A DNA stretch of 64,000 nt from the NCBI GenBank assembly GCA_015179045.1, contig WHUZ01000002.1, positions 2,232,001-2,296,000 of the forward strand, in the 5' to 3' direction. The DNA comes from Kalaharituber pfeilii. Lineage: Eukaryota > Ascomycota > Pezizomycetes > Pezizales > Pezizaceae. Below the pieces are notes generated by a model that saw only the letters and a list, made by a program, of their open reading frames with translations, did no database searches and was not told the DNA's origin. Made by a program: the position numbers and the translations under genes. Of this stretch, positions 23,851 through 35,684 are shown piece after piece (position 1 is the stretch's first letter; every line of letters begins with the position of its first letter).

Positions 23851-26018
23851 TGCGGAAGGCAACTGCAGCAGATGTATGAAGTTGGAATATTTGTTGGAGT
23901 TGAGTGAGATAGTTACTTCGAACTCACTATCACCAAATTTCTCAAAAATGCAGCTCACAAGACGAAGCTATACAGTCTTTCTTTAGCCCGGAACACTCAA
24001 TTCCTGTGATCAGGGAGAGAAGCAGAGATTTTTAATAGTTGAGCTTGGATATATGGCACAAATAAATAGAAGAAAACAATAAATGGAGAAAATAGATTTC
24101 TTGTAAGGAGATCAAGTAGGGTTTATGCTAACCTTATATCCGAGCAGGCATTTTCCTGCGACGTTCGGCCAGAGGTTACAAATACTAAATTTGGCATAGG
24201 TAATGTAAATGCGCAATAGAATACTGTATGAGGGGAGAAGAGGGTTGGGGGGGGGGGTTGTATTATCAGTCGCCAACTAACGTTGGTAAGGCAAGACCAA
24301 AACAGTTGCACAGGTTAAATTAGGAAGATGTGGAAGTGGTAGGGCATTGGAGGGAGCTGTTACATAATAGCTGTGTTCAGATGTAGGGAGTTTCGCATGG
24401 CTACTCCATCGCCCTTGTCAAAGTAGTGTCACTTTTTGCCACAGGCTTAAGCAAGTGAGCTAACGGGGAGAACTGTGGAAATGGGAATATGAGATTAGAA
24501 ATGATGGAGCAAAGTAAATATTGGAATTCCGCTGCGGATATTGACGGCATATAAGCAAGAATCCTGTTTCGAGGTAGAGAAATAATGGATGGGAAGCTGT
24601 ATAACCATGGTAACATAGGATGTGAAAGAGGAGTTTGATATTCATATAACCGTTGACCAGTGGTATCGAGAACGTCTAGCCGGCTGATCCGGACAAACAG
24701 AAATCAACCAGCAGCATCCCCCCATCGGACCGCCCTGGACTGCCTTATTCGGAAACAAAATGTTGCCAATATGTCTCTTGTGTAAGCAGCGGGCGGACTC
24801 TCTGGACCCCCCCTCTTCCGAACTATTAGTATTTCCATTAGTAAACTGTGCTCTGGTCACAGGCACCAAGCCGATGTCAGTCAATCCGCCAGAGACCCTT
24901 GCTTGTGCTTATCCGCAGGACCATGAGAAATGAATAACCCACTCAAATTGCAGATGTACCCGTCCTTAGTATCCTGGCCAAGGGAGTGTTCATGACAAAC
25001 AAGCACTGGGCGGTACATGCATGGCCATGCCTGTTACTAACCTCAATTACCCCTTTGGTCATTTGAATTCACAAATGTCGCGACAAGGTTTGCAGTCCCT
25101 TCGTGATAATTATCCCTATTGTTGTATCGAAAACAAGTTGTGCATGAATATAATCCCAGCACTGGCAAGCGAGTGGCCAAACCACTATAGGATCAGCTAA
25201 TTAAAGTGCCGCTCCGGGGTAGCAAAGGCTATGAAGTTGCTCTTGTCTTGGTCCATGGTTGTATGCCTTTCTAGCCAGCAGCAGCCTTGCGTCCAAGGTT
25301 GTGTGTGCATGTAGCAGAGCAATGCACAGGGTCCACGCAAACGTAGGCATGCCACATCCCATTTGTTCCCTTGAACTCTGATAAGCGTTGTGCCATTCTG
25401 GTATAGAGAAGCATGAGGATGTAGGTAAAGCCCCGTTGTAACGGTAATAGAGCTTATCTCTCCCCAATCAGCATGCAACCTGGCACTCCCTCCCTTCACC
25501 CCCTCCAGGGTATGGCATCTAAGGCAGATGAACGATCTAGCTATTCACAGTCGTTATTTTCCAGGCTAACCCAGGGACCGAATTGGTGTTTTCAAACGTA
25601 GGTGGTATCCATGAAAAGACAAACAAAATCAAATATACCTAGATTTTGCGAAAGTCTTTTCCTCCAAAGCCAGGTTCCCTCTCATCGGGCGAACTAGAAG
25701 CTTTTTACGTAAACCCTTTGGTTGCAACAAAGGGGATCCTATGGCAATCCGGCAGATGGTGTAGTCATTGATCTCTGATTGGAACACATCTAGGGTGTGC
25801 CCAGAGGTCCAGAGAAGAGTGAATCAGTAACGGAGGAAGTTCTGTGGACGATGTAAGGATGCATAGGATGTGAGCACTTGTCATCTGGAGCAGAGTGAGG
25901 GGCTCGTGGAAGAGTGTCGGACTGTGGGTGAAGTAGCTTGAGCTTGCGGCTGCGGCCGATCGCGAGGTTGTGGACACGACACCGAACGTTGCACAAGCTA
26001 TGCTACTTCACCGCATTA
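23851..26018. other. Gene-free stretch
   Basis: Upstream of the MATE gene. It has a G-run of about 12 at 24247-24258. Short frames are unconvincing. Confidence 0.5.
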
Positions 26019-26755
26019 CAGTCTAACCTTGCTATACCGGACCTCGCTATACCGGAAACCTTGCTATACCGGATGGCCTCTAATTTGAAGAATCGTTTCC
26101 CATAAAAATCGCCCTTGCTATACCGGACGCGCTAACATTACCGGACCGGACAGAAATCTCTAGACAAGTACCCCCCTGTCTCCATACAAATAATATTTGC
26201 TATACCGGACGCGCTAATACTAATACATCTTAGACTACCCCACTTCACCACTTAGACTGGTTGTTTACCACTCTGCTGCCGTCAATGCTAACTACCACTA
26301 CTGCTGCTGCCATCACTGCTGTCACCGCTGTTGCTATCACTTGCTACCGATGCTGCCACTGCTGTCACCATTGCTGCTACCACTGCTGTCGCTGCTGCTG
26401 CTGGGAGGCTGGAACATTCTTGTAGAGTTTGCTGCTTCTTTGGTGTGAATTGATAGGCTTTTAGAGAAACAGTCAGCGTAGCATGTTTGGCTCTAGTCAA
26501 TGCTTGCATATTTGATGCTCCCCAAGAGCTTGTAACGCTCGACCTCTTCTAGGTGGTGAGAGCAATGCATGTTGAATAGACTTTGATTGAGTTAATGTTT
26601 GCTGCACTTGTTTATTTCCTACTCCAATAATTTCTATACATATTTTTGCCACCCCTTTTTTACAGTTGCCAAGCATTTTATTCTATACCGGAACCTTGCT
26701 ATACCGGACAAAAAGTGCCAGATTTTTACTCGTCCGGTATAGCAAGGTTAGACTG
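26019..26755. mobile_element. 737 bp pogo-like MITE (family M2)
   Basis: Perfect terminal inverted repeats of about 24 bp begin CAGTCTAACCTTGCTATACC, with TA on both sides (26017-26018 and 26756-26757). The motif TTGCTATACCGGA is reiterated several times just inside both ends, like the subterminal binding sites of pogo/Tigger elements. The centre holds a degenerate GCT/CTG-rich microsatellite (about 26297-26404) and no transposase. Confidence 0.85.
26297..26404. repeat. Degenerate CTG/GCT microsatellite
   Basis: Interrupted runs of GCTGCTGCC-type triplets inside the pogo-like MITE. The alanine-rich frame it creates on the minus strand (26288-26509) is a by-product. Confidence 0.7.
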
Positions 26756-27033
26756 TATTAGTACAAGGAACAAGGAATTACATATGTGGCAGGGTCCAGG
26801 TACGAGATCCTTAGATCCTTTGACTAATCTGAATCTTCAAGCAAATGCAGCTCCAAATGCAATGCTACGAATCAACATAGGGAGCTTGCAAAAGGATGTA
26901 AGAAATAAGCGCACAGAGTCAGGCACCAGATTCCAGCCAGCCGTGAAGCAGTATTTCTGATGGCAATGAGAAACTCAGAGCCAACAAGGAGCTTCATATG
27001 CATTCCTCTCAACTACCAGCGCTAAAGCAGGGC

Positions 27034-27090
27034 CACCGTCAGCCCTGACAGCGGTCAGCCCCGACAACGGTCAGCACCAACAACGGTCAT
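27034..27090. repeat. Short tandem repeat, about 16 bp x 3
   Basis: Imperfect units of the type GGTCAGCCCCGACAAC repeated about three times, in non-coding sequence between two transposon remnants. Confidence 0.6.
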
Positions 27091-27817
27091 TCCCTAATCT
27101 CAAGACTACTTGCGTGTGCCCTCCCATGTCACCACCATAGCTTGTGATTATCCACGGCTTAACGCATGGCCATTCAATAACATGCCGCTGGCTCTACACC
27201 TGGAATGTCCCGTTGGCAATTACGTACCGAGCTTCATGCCACTGTCAATGAAAAAGTACGGTGAAAGGCAGTCATCAAAGAAAATCCAGAGCAAGAAGTC
27301 AGCAATCAGAGGTTGCAGTGTAGGTGATAGAAGCCCATATTTGCACTGGATGTAACCTCCTGCTTCCTTGGACAATTTCATTAATCTTATGTCCATCTAT
27401 TTGGTTATAAAAATGAATTACAGCTGCATCACACGACTCCTCAAAACAGGATATGCGATGTTTATCCCCAATGTATACTTAAATTAGTCTCGTGCCCAGC
27501 CGCTACGGCGCGCACGTGATTTACGTATTATTATTTTTTTCACGTTGCGACGCTAGGAACTTAAATAATGGGCGGCAATATGTCCGTATCTGTTCTCTGA
27601 GATACAGTGTTGCATATGAAACTCGGTAAATCCAGGATCGATTTGTAAATTCGATATGTAAGCCACTTTTACCCCCACAAACCCTACCAGTATGCACTGG
27701 ATAGGTACGATCTGCGGATAGGAAGTGACCGGGATATTTCAGCCTCAGGAGGCAGCCCCAATTATTACCTTATCTCTTTCAATATTGATGCTATTCACAT
27801 GCAATCACCTTCATATC

Positions 27818-28927
27818 ATGGCTCACATCAAGAAGAAGCTACCTCAGGGCCTTACTCGTGCTATAACATGGAGGCATAAGAATCCAGAAGATAGTTTAGC
27901 AAAATTAGCAAGTTATTTTGATACCAATTCAACTACCCTGAGCCATCGACTACGAGGGGTACAGAATGGCCATAAGATGCAGCAGCTTCTCACTAAAAGT
28001 GAGAAAAATGCACTAATCACTTGGACGACTACCATGAGTGACCTGGGCTTGCCAGTGCATCTCCAAATATTACGCGCAATAGCCATTCAGATCCTCTGTG
28101 CGCGGCACAGCAGCAAATTACCAGGCCCTTGCTGGCACCGGCAGTTCCTCACTCGCTACCCCACAATCAATGCCAAATATATTCAATACCTTGAGAGAAT
28201 AAAGGTGAAGCAGGGCATGGATGTGGTAGCTCAATGTATAGTTACAAGACATTGTGCAATACTATTCAATGTTGTCATATTACTCCTAACCATCTTTTAG
28301 AATTACAGTGAGAAGGGAATTGTTATGGAAAATACCCATAAAAATTTCCGCAAGTCAATTGTGCATGCTGGACCTGGTCGTAAGGTCACAGTCACTGATG
28401 GTAGTCGAGAGTTTGTCACGACACTTGAGACTGTGAATGCTGCAGGCAAGGTTATACCATTTATTGTATGGCAGGCCAAAAGTCATCGGCATAGCTACTA
28501 CAGTAAGGATGATGCACATAAGCAGCCAGCAAGCTTTGGTTACTCTAAAAGCGGTTATATAGATGATGCCCTGGGTGAGTATATGAAGTATCATTTTGAG
28601 GTGCATATGCGCCCTGGTACTGCATCCTCCGAGCCGCAGGCAGCAACCTCCGAACCAGCAACAACCCCCCCAGCACCCACTCAAATTACCAGAAGTGTCG
28701 GCACCCCCCAACCTACCTATCACAGAAAGTGTATCTAGCAATTCTGCCAACTCTCTAAGATTGCTGCACAGGAGAGGATTGCAGCAGTAGCCGCAAAGGA
28801 AAAAAAGGCAGCAGATAAGCCCGAAAAATAGACAGCTGGTGCAGCCATAAAGAAGGCCACAGCAGCAATTCATGTAGCAGTAGCTGCCGAGAAAGCTACC
28901 AATCATGGACAGGGACATGGGTTCAGG
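27818..28927 (+). pseudogene. Broken pogo/Tigger-type transposase
   Basis: From ATG 27818 the frame carries a psq-like helix-turn-helix (residues about 10-45), then a CENP-B/Tc5-type DNA-binding domain (TKSEKNALITWTTTMSDLG ... CWHRQFLTRYP), ending at a stop near 28300. The next frame resembles the start of the DDE_1 domain (NYSEKGIVM, then DGSREFVTTLETVNAAGKVIP), where the first catalytic Asp of the usual MDEKG is missing. The rest of the catalytic domain is deleted: sequence jumps to a Pro-rich tail and the Ala/Lys-rich C-terminus, with further stops. Non-functional. No terminal repeats were located. Confidence 0.8.
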
Positions 28928-28930
28928 CAT

Positions 28931-30299
28931 GGGTGAAGCTATAGACGAGGAGCTCTTGTGGTTGATGTTAAGTGAGGGTCGGAGCTCATGGTAGTGGGGG
29001 TTGTGGTGGAGCCTTTCGAGTTGAATTTCACATCACTGGAGTAACTGGAGGTGTCTGGACGAGAGATGGTGGCTCCTACACAAGCCTCTACACCTATAGA
29101 GCTTGATTCGGCACCAGCTGAGTCGGAATTAGAGTCCTTGGGGTCAGAATCTGAGGTTCACGAGGTTGAGGCAGCCATTCTAGTACGAGAAATGGAATTT
29201 CAATCATATATTTGAAGGTGCGTACAGTGCCATGCTGCAGATCTCGATCTTCTGCTTATCCTATGTTACTAGTATAGTACAGTGTTTGGAGATATCATCA
29301 TGAGTAGTACTGTAACAGTGAAGGTTCTGTGTCATGGGTATGAGCTTATGGGAGCCAGAGTGGGTTATTGTGTAGAGGTGATGAGATGTATAAAATTGTA
29401 GATGCTGAAAATGTAGCCTTTCATTATTTTTTCTTCAGATTGGGAATCAGTGCACTTGGTTTGGCCTATATTCAATTTATTGCATATGTAGCTCATATAT
29501 TCCTGAAGATAATATAAAATAGTATCTGCATTTCCGGGGTGAGGAATGGTGCGAAACGCTCTCTCTCCAGTACTGGTAACCCTCCGCACAGTGTTACGGG
29601 ATAACAAATTCCCGGCACCTGCGACACGGATACTGAGCTACAGTACCGAAATTAAGCGCACTACTTTAAATACATATGTGTAGGATAGTGCTGCTGACAC
29701 TGCGCGGACTTGGCATGCAATTTTGTCATATTTCCAGTGATAAGAAACGTTTCCGAACGCATTTACAATTGCAGCACAGCTAAGGTGATGTCTATGTCAC
29801 GAGACCACCACTGTGACAGGTCACTTCCTTTATCGGTATTATGCATATCAGTCCTCAAACTGTGGATACACCAAAATAACTTTAAACATAGCACTAATGC
29901 ACATGCGTGCTTGGGTTCGGTCTGGGGTACGGATACACGTTTGAGGAACTATCAAGTTGAATAGATCTAGAATCGCGTACCTCATCAACCAGACTATTAT
30001 TGCATAGCTATTTCAATTCCGTTGTTAGCTAATACGGGTGATACTTGTTATAAAGACATTCCATTATCTAATGGAGTTTGGCAGAGATTGCACACCAATT
30101 GAGCACCAGGGCATTTGGAATTATAGTTTGCGTTTGTGAGAACTTCAGCTAATGTATGTCAAGTGCAAATTAAGATGACTCCCGCAGCCAATTGAAAAGA
30201 GGGTACAGTAGTATGAGGTTGCTGCATGTAGCGCCTGCTCACTTGGGACCCACAAGATTAAGCTTCCTTGGCGGTCTGGGGTTACTAATAGGTACTAGG
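28931..30299. other. Gene-free stretch
   Basis: Downstream of the pogo relic and probably in part its flank. No intact frame, RNA gene or bounded repeat was recognised. Confidence 0.45.
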
Positions 30300-30849
30300 C
30301 TGTAATCAGCTTGCAGCGACGATGAACAAAAATTGACATATCTTAGCAACAAGAGACCCAATTGACCTACAACTTGAACTGGCGATAGTGTAGATGATGC
30401 TGAATATATTACAATACAGCAATAGAGTAGTGGAAGCATTTTTGTATTTAATAGCTAGAGTCTCTTATTGAAGCCTATAGATCCAGCACTTAAAAACCAT
30501 ATGATTTCGGTGGGCTATAATTTTTGCTACCACAACTAGAGAGACAATGGGCTTTTTTTCTATGATAGACATGACTGCAAACTCTAGGGTTTTGATTGTA
30601 GAGGAGCCGTTGAGGACCTCCACCTTTCTGTGAAAAAAAATGAACTTTGAGGAATGCCAAGACTACGGTTTTCCCATGCAAAACAGTAGTCTCTGGTTAA
30701 GCAAAACGACAAATATAACTCTACAACTTACAGGTATAAATGTTGAAATTCATCTGCTGGTTATGGAAATATGAGTGTTGGAATCTCTTCTGGTACAAAT
30801 TCGAGGTGCCAAGAAAATAGGTTGCACCAAGTCTTTTGTCCAATGACTG
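30300..30849. mobile_element. Diverged inverted copy of family M1, truncated
   Basis: Read on the minus strand it parallels 1831-2670. The end TIR is 30825-30849 (CACCAAGTCTTTTGTCCAATG...), followed by TA. Next come GGTGCCAAGAAAA and a block corresponding to CTATCATAGAAAAA...CTAGTTGTGGT. Similarity fades near 30295, so the other terminus is lost or strongly diverged. Confidence 0.65.
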
Positions 30850-31361
30850 TAAGAGATTAGCGCCATCCTGAGAGAAGTGCGGTTCCAGGAACATGAGATG
30901 GCAAAGCTCACACGAAATGCTTCGCTTAAGTTGATTTTGGGAAGTCCCTGTGACTTATGCATTTTGCTGATACCACAACTGAGTGAGGGGCTGTCAATTC
31001 TTATTTTCATCAATCAATTTCGTTATATGTATAGAAGATAGAGAGTTAAAAAAAGCTTATCCAGCGTAGTTCTGCTGTTCGAGACAATAGAAGGGATCTA
31101 TGCCCAAGTAATCTGTCCCAGATATACGACCCCTGCCAATGATCCAAGATGTGATTAGCCTGGAGAGTTGAAAAGCAATATCGAAACATGGGTGATCCAC
31201 TTGATATCACGAATCTGAGTTCTTCAATCGGGATTTCCTGAACCAATTTCTTTGATATAAGCATAACACAAATAACGTGTACTGTAATCCGTCAAACGCC
31301 ATAAGAATAGCCCTTTTCTGCGTCACCAACTACCCTCATCACCTTCACTTCACGTCAGAAA

Positions 31362-32050
31362 ATGGGCGGGTCGGCGCCGGAGAAAAACAAGGACACTCAA
31401 CCAACATATGCTCTCACCAAGGTGTTATCGAGAGATTTGGGATATGTTGCAGAATACTCCGCAGGAATTGACGGCACCGAGCTAAATCCGAAGCCAACCT
31501 CTGATCCGCTTGACCCTTTAAATTTTCCTAAATGGCAGAAATGGACTTTGTTGGGTATCGTAATGTTGATGTAGGTAAACACTCTCCTTAGAGGAAGCTC
31601 AAATAGCTGACGTGTAATAAAAGGTAACTTTCTTTTCACATTTCTAACTACCGCAACGGTTCCATCCTTTCCCCCTTTCCAGGAGGAATATTCAATATCA
31701 TATGCGGAGGTCAACTGGACTGTCGCCGTTCCTGTCTTGGGTTTATCCATCGGACCTATATTCTGGAGTAGTATTGCCGACATATATGGTAGAAGAATTG
31801 CGTTCATAACTGGAACATTGATTGCTCTTTTAGCTACAGTGTGGTCGGCACTCACACCTGATTATAGTAACTATATGGCAGCCAGATTCCTCCAGGGCTG
31901 GGGTGTAAGACGTGCCGCAACTGTAGGTATGTCTGTTGTGAATGGGTACGTAATTATGTAGAGATGACTTTTTGAGTGGCTGCTGATGATACTGCAATTG
32001 CAGTTTGTTTTTGAGCATGAGCGAGGTCAAAAACTGGGTTTGTGCACCGG
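31362..32050 (+). pseudogene. Truncated MFS transporter (N-terminal part only)
   Basis: Reads as the start of a fungal major facilitator superfamily drug transporter: tail with DPLDPLNFPKWQKW, TM1, PSFPPFQEEYSISYAEVNWT, the MFS signature region DIYGRRIAFITG, then FLQGWGV and, after an intron ending near 32006, FEHERGQKLGL. It stops being MFS-like at about 32045, only about 12 bases before the stop codon of the opposite-strand HAD gene at 32057. Beyond that the frame is only antisense to HAD. At least eight transmembrane segments are missing. The first intron junction also needs a frame change. This is a gene remnant cut by rearrangement. Confidence 0.8.
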
Positions 32051-32056
32051 CCCACC

Positions 32057-33129
32057 TCAATTCAATGTTTCTCCCTCGGGCACCAAAATCCCATACCTCC
32101 CAAAATCAAACCCCACCAAACTCTCCCTCAACTCTCCCCATCCATCCCCGACCCTCCCGATCATCTTCCCCTCCTCCCCCTCCTCCACTTCTACGTGCTC
32201 CCCGCATAGCCCCGCCAATACCTCCTCCTCTCTCCCCTTATACTCCTTCAGCAGCTCCCTGTGTGGGACCCACACTACCCTCATCCCCGCTCTCCTCCCA
32301 CTCTCTACTCCCGGCACTGCATCCTCAAAAACCAAACACTCACTTGGCGCAATCTCGTCCTTCCCTTCTGCCCGCCGCCGCGAATTGATAGTTTCCAGTG
32401 CAAGCAGGTATATATCCGGCGCAGGCTTGCCGCGCCCTGGCTTCATGCGGGGGTCGTCGCCGCGGACGACCTGATCCCCGGGGAAGTAATTGAACAGCAC
32501 ATCCTCAAGATGCGCAGTCTTGAGTGCAAAGTTTTTCGAGTGGGAGGACGTCGCAAGTGCGACTTCGATGCCGGCGGAGACAAGGCTGCGGAGGAGCGAA
32601 ACGGCTCCAGGGAGGGGTGCACATGTTGGGAACGTGGTCTGTTGGAGCGCGGAGGAGCGCAAGAGGTACTCGGAGATCGGAATGGGGAGTTGAGCCCACT
32701 CGTAGAAGATTTGCGTGGCCTGTTTGTGGATTGTTAGTGGTGATAAGAGTCAGTTGGGAGGAAAGGTGGAGCAAGGAAAAGAGAGGGGGAGGGGGAGAGA
32801 GGGGAGAGAGAGGGGGGAGGGGCGGAGGGACGTACAGCGGGACCAGGGCGGCCTTGAAGGCGGGCCTTAATGCTCCAGGGGAGGTTCGGCCGACCGAATT
32901 CGGCGAGGATGGTATTGGTCACCTTGGTGTAGAGGTCTTCGGTGTCGATAAGGAGGCCATCCATGTCGAAGAGACAGGCTCGGATAGGGGGAAAGGGGGG
33001 GCTACAGGGGCGCCATTGCTGTTAGTGAGAAGGCAGCGTGAACTGAGCTTGCAATGCATATGTATCATGGCACGAAGCGGGCGATTGGGGCTTTCGTGTG
33101 GAGGCTTACTGTGCGAGGCAGTCGGCCAT
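32057..33129 (-). CDS. HAD-superfamily phosphatase, HDHD1/pseudouridine-5'-phosphatase-like, 3 exons
   Basis: Soluble phosphatase of the haloacid dehalogenase superfamily. Exons: 33129-33110, 33001-32837/32836 and 32719-32057, giving 282 aa with phases kept. The tiny first exon (MADCLAH) joins to PPFPPIRACLFDMDGLLIDTE, which holds the nucleophile Asp of motif I. Motif II lies in ALATSSHSKNF, motif III in KPAPDIYLLAL, and motif IV in CLVFEDAVPGVESGRRAGM. The order and spacing fit the PUDP/HDHD1 branch; related 2-deoxyglucose-6-phosphatases are an alternative. Intron 2 has a polypyrimidine tract. The 3' end abuts the MFS remnant. Confidence 0.9.
32762..32832. repeat. Purine-rich (GA) tract in HAD intron 2
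   Basis: About 70 bases almost wholly G and A on the plus strand, so a polypyrimidine run on the coding strand just after the donor of intron 2. Confidence 0.7.
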
Positions 33130-33511
33130 TGTGGGGATTGTGAATGGGGGAATTCTGAACGGGGCGATATACGCTGTCCAGTGCTGAGTGGGATTGGGAA
33201 GGGTCGGCGTGGGAGGAGTATGGAAAAGAGCTTGACTGCGCCTCGTGTAGAGTGGTACTGTGGAGGAGAAAGCGCATAGAGTCTGACGATCCTCGGGCGA
33301 TCGGCTGTACTGAAACCGGCCAAACGGTCATCGGCGAATTATTCCTCGACAGGAAGTAATTGAGCAAGCGTCCTCTGACTACTGGCAGATGGATGTTGCT
33401 CAATGGAAGCGTCGATTTTGATGTCCCTTTTCCTCCACAGTATGCGCTTTGTGCAGCTCGAACTCTACCCCGCTAAAATGGGCCCGCGGGCACACGTCCT
33501 TTGCGGCAACC

Positions 33512-33521
33512 GTCACGTGAC
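33512..33521. promoter_or_regulatory. Palindromic E-box GTCACGTGAC
   Basis: Perfect 10 bp palindrome with CACGTG core, about 380 bp upstream of the HAD start and downstream of NDUFAF7. It resembles bHLH sites (Cbf1/USF type). Function is inferred only. Confidence 0.4.
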
Positions 33522-33637
33522 TCAACTTCAACTGTGCAACAGCACATCTTTTCTGATTACAGCTACGATAGATGCATAGATGCCTTTCATAGCCGCAGTA
33601 TATATACACAGATGCGCTGAAATGCCCTTTGCATGGA

Positions 33638-35451
33638 CTACAACTCCTCCCGTTGCTCCCCACCCCCCTCCACCACCCCGCCGAATCCCACTGGTCTTCT
33701 TCCTCTCCTCTCCGGCACTACAGCCAGCGCTTTGTATATCCTGCCCATCCCACCTCCGCCTCTCTCCGTCAGTCGCTCGAATGCCGTCCTCACCACGTCC
33801 GCCTTCTTCTCGTCTTTTCCATCTAGCTGTTTCACAAGCTGTTTATACCTCTCCTCCATGCCCATGGCGAGCAAGAATGTCCCTTGCTCAACAGGCCCGT
33901 GGACCTCGATGTCCTCCGACGCTAGACACGCCCGCTCCGCCAGCGCAAGGAAGTCCACGTCCGCGGACAAATCCACCTTTCCTGGCCTTGCAAACGGGGA
34001 GACCCGGTGGTGCTTATATATACCCCTCAGGGACGCCGCGGGCGTCGAGTCCGCTGGCCCGTAGTCTATTATGAGTGCAGCGCCACCTCTAGCAATCCCA
34101 ATCCGCCGAGCTAGATCCTCAATCGTGCTCAGTGCCTCTGGACAAATCTCAATCGTTGTGGTGACCTTCATTGCGTTCGCGCGGCTCAGAAGCGCAGAGT
34201 ACCGCGGGGAGAGGGTCGGGAGGAAGGCGCTGTGCGGCGTTGGGCCGTGTGCGAGGGTGAGATGGAAGGGGTCGATGGTGTTGGAGTCTGGAGAGAAGGC
34301 TTGCGCGCGGGGAGTGGTTCCGATTGGGGAAGGGTGATGCTGGACTACAGGAGAGTGCTGTGAGATGTGCGAGACGAGGAGCTCGCGCCAGCCGTTGGGG
34401 GTCGACTGGAAGATGTGGATGGGGAGGGCGTCGAAGAATTCGTGGGCGACGATGTAGGGTGTTTTAGAGGGGTCTGTCCCGGAGTGTTAGAGGACATACT
34501 GAGCATCATGCGGGCAGGATATCATATGCACCCTTCGGGACCAGGTTCAGGTCCTCATACCACTCTATCGACGTCCCACTGTACTTGCTTCGGGACCGGT
34601 ATCCGTTCGGGATTGTCTGCATTGGCTCGTCTGGCCCACACAGGAGATTCTTCTGCGACTCTCGCAGCGAAGCGCTGGCTTCGACAAGGTATATCTTATC
34701 CACCGCCTGATTCAGCGCTTTGAAGTGCGTGAACGCCTATCCCACCGCATTCTCCCTCTCCCATACTTGTGAATCAGCGTGCGCTCTCCTCTCCTCCCAG
34801 CTCTACCCGTCTCACTCTATGTGCAGCCACTCACTCGCAAAACATCATCCATCAATGTCCCCCTTCCTGGCCCCAGCTCCATCAACACCACCCCACTCTT
34901 CCTCCGCCCCTGGTTAATCCACTCCGTTAGCAGCCACAGCCCAGCCATCTCCCCAAACATCTGCGATATCTCCGGGGATGTGACGAAGTCGCCTTTGGGG
35001 CCGAACGGGCTCCGGATCTCGTTGGCAGCGTTGTGCGGCTTGGTGTAGTAGCCGCCTTCAGAAGAGGTGAGGCATTGGCGCATGTAGAGAGCTAGCGGTA
35101 TCGGGCCGTTCATCTGCGCATTCATGGAGCTTGTCAGAACTGAGTTTAGAAACATGGAGACATTGGGGCTGGATTGACCTTAATAGCATCTGTAAGGACT
35201 TTTTCTAGATTGAAAGGTGTCTTCTGGGATTCCTCATCATGCCTCTTGGTCTCTGCTGCAGCATCCGTATTTTTACCATTATGTGTATCCGTATTTGCGC
35301 TCTTCACATCCTGCTGCCCGGCCCCAGGTATCGGAGCAGTAGAAAGGTACCGTGGCCGAGCGTAGCGGGACGCTTGTGACATCCTGCCATTGCGGAGGTA
35401 TCCCCCAATTGCGCTCGAGCATAGTCGCAGAGCTTGTGCCCTGGCTCCCAT
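33638..35451 (-). CDS. NDUFAF7: NDUFAF7/MidA-type mitochondrial arginine methyltransferase
   Basis: Mitochondrial SAM-dependent methyltransferase needed for complex I assembly (dimethylates an Arg of the NDUFS2 subunit in animals). Exon 1 is 35451-35179 (GTCAAT donor) and exon 2 starts at 35113. The start at 35451 gives an Arg-rich presequence (MGARAQALRLCSSAIGGYLR), fitting import; an upstream ATG at 35553 is an alternative. Family blocks: MNGPIPLALYMRQCL, GYYTKPHNAANE, FGPKGDFVTSPEISQMFGE, VLMELGPGRGTLMDDVLR (SAM site), IVAHEFFDALPIHIFQ and ALIIDYGP. The C-terminal part carries SVD-type DVDFLALAE and a Gly-rich end. It is divergent from CDK11. Confidence 0.93.
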
Positions 35452-35684
35452 CTCTGCGGTTCGTGATGCTGTTGATTCTGGTGGTGCAAGAGGCTGCGGA
35501 TGCCGGGGTTCGACCGTTGACGTCGTCGCTCTCCCATGATTTCCCTCGCACATGACTTCCTTCAATTTACCACAGAACACTCTGCTCCGAACAGACCACC
35601 ACAACAACCGGACAACTAAAAAGTTCAGCCTCGCACGAATTCCATTCATTGCCTTCTGCCCCGCCGATTGAACACCAGAACCGA
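35452..35684. promoter_or_regulatory. Shared promoter of NDUFAF7 and CDK11
   Basis: 233 bp between divergent start codons, so a compact bidirectional promoter. No TATA box was seen. Confidence 0.5.

Noticed and set aside
22834..23958. Longer N-terminus for the MATE gene
   Set aside because: The extension begins at GTG rather than ATG; the first ATG is at 23850.
26288..26509. Ala/Ser-rich ORF on the minus strand
   Set aside because: Produced by the CTG/GCT microsatellite within a MITE.
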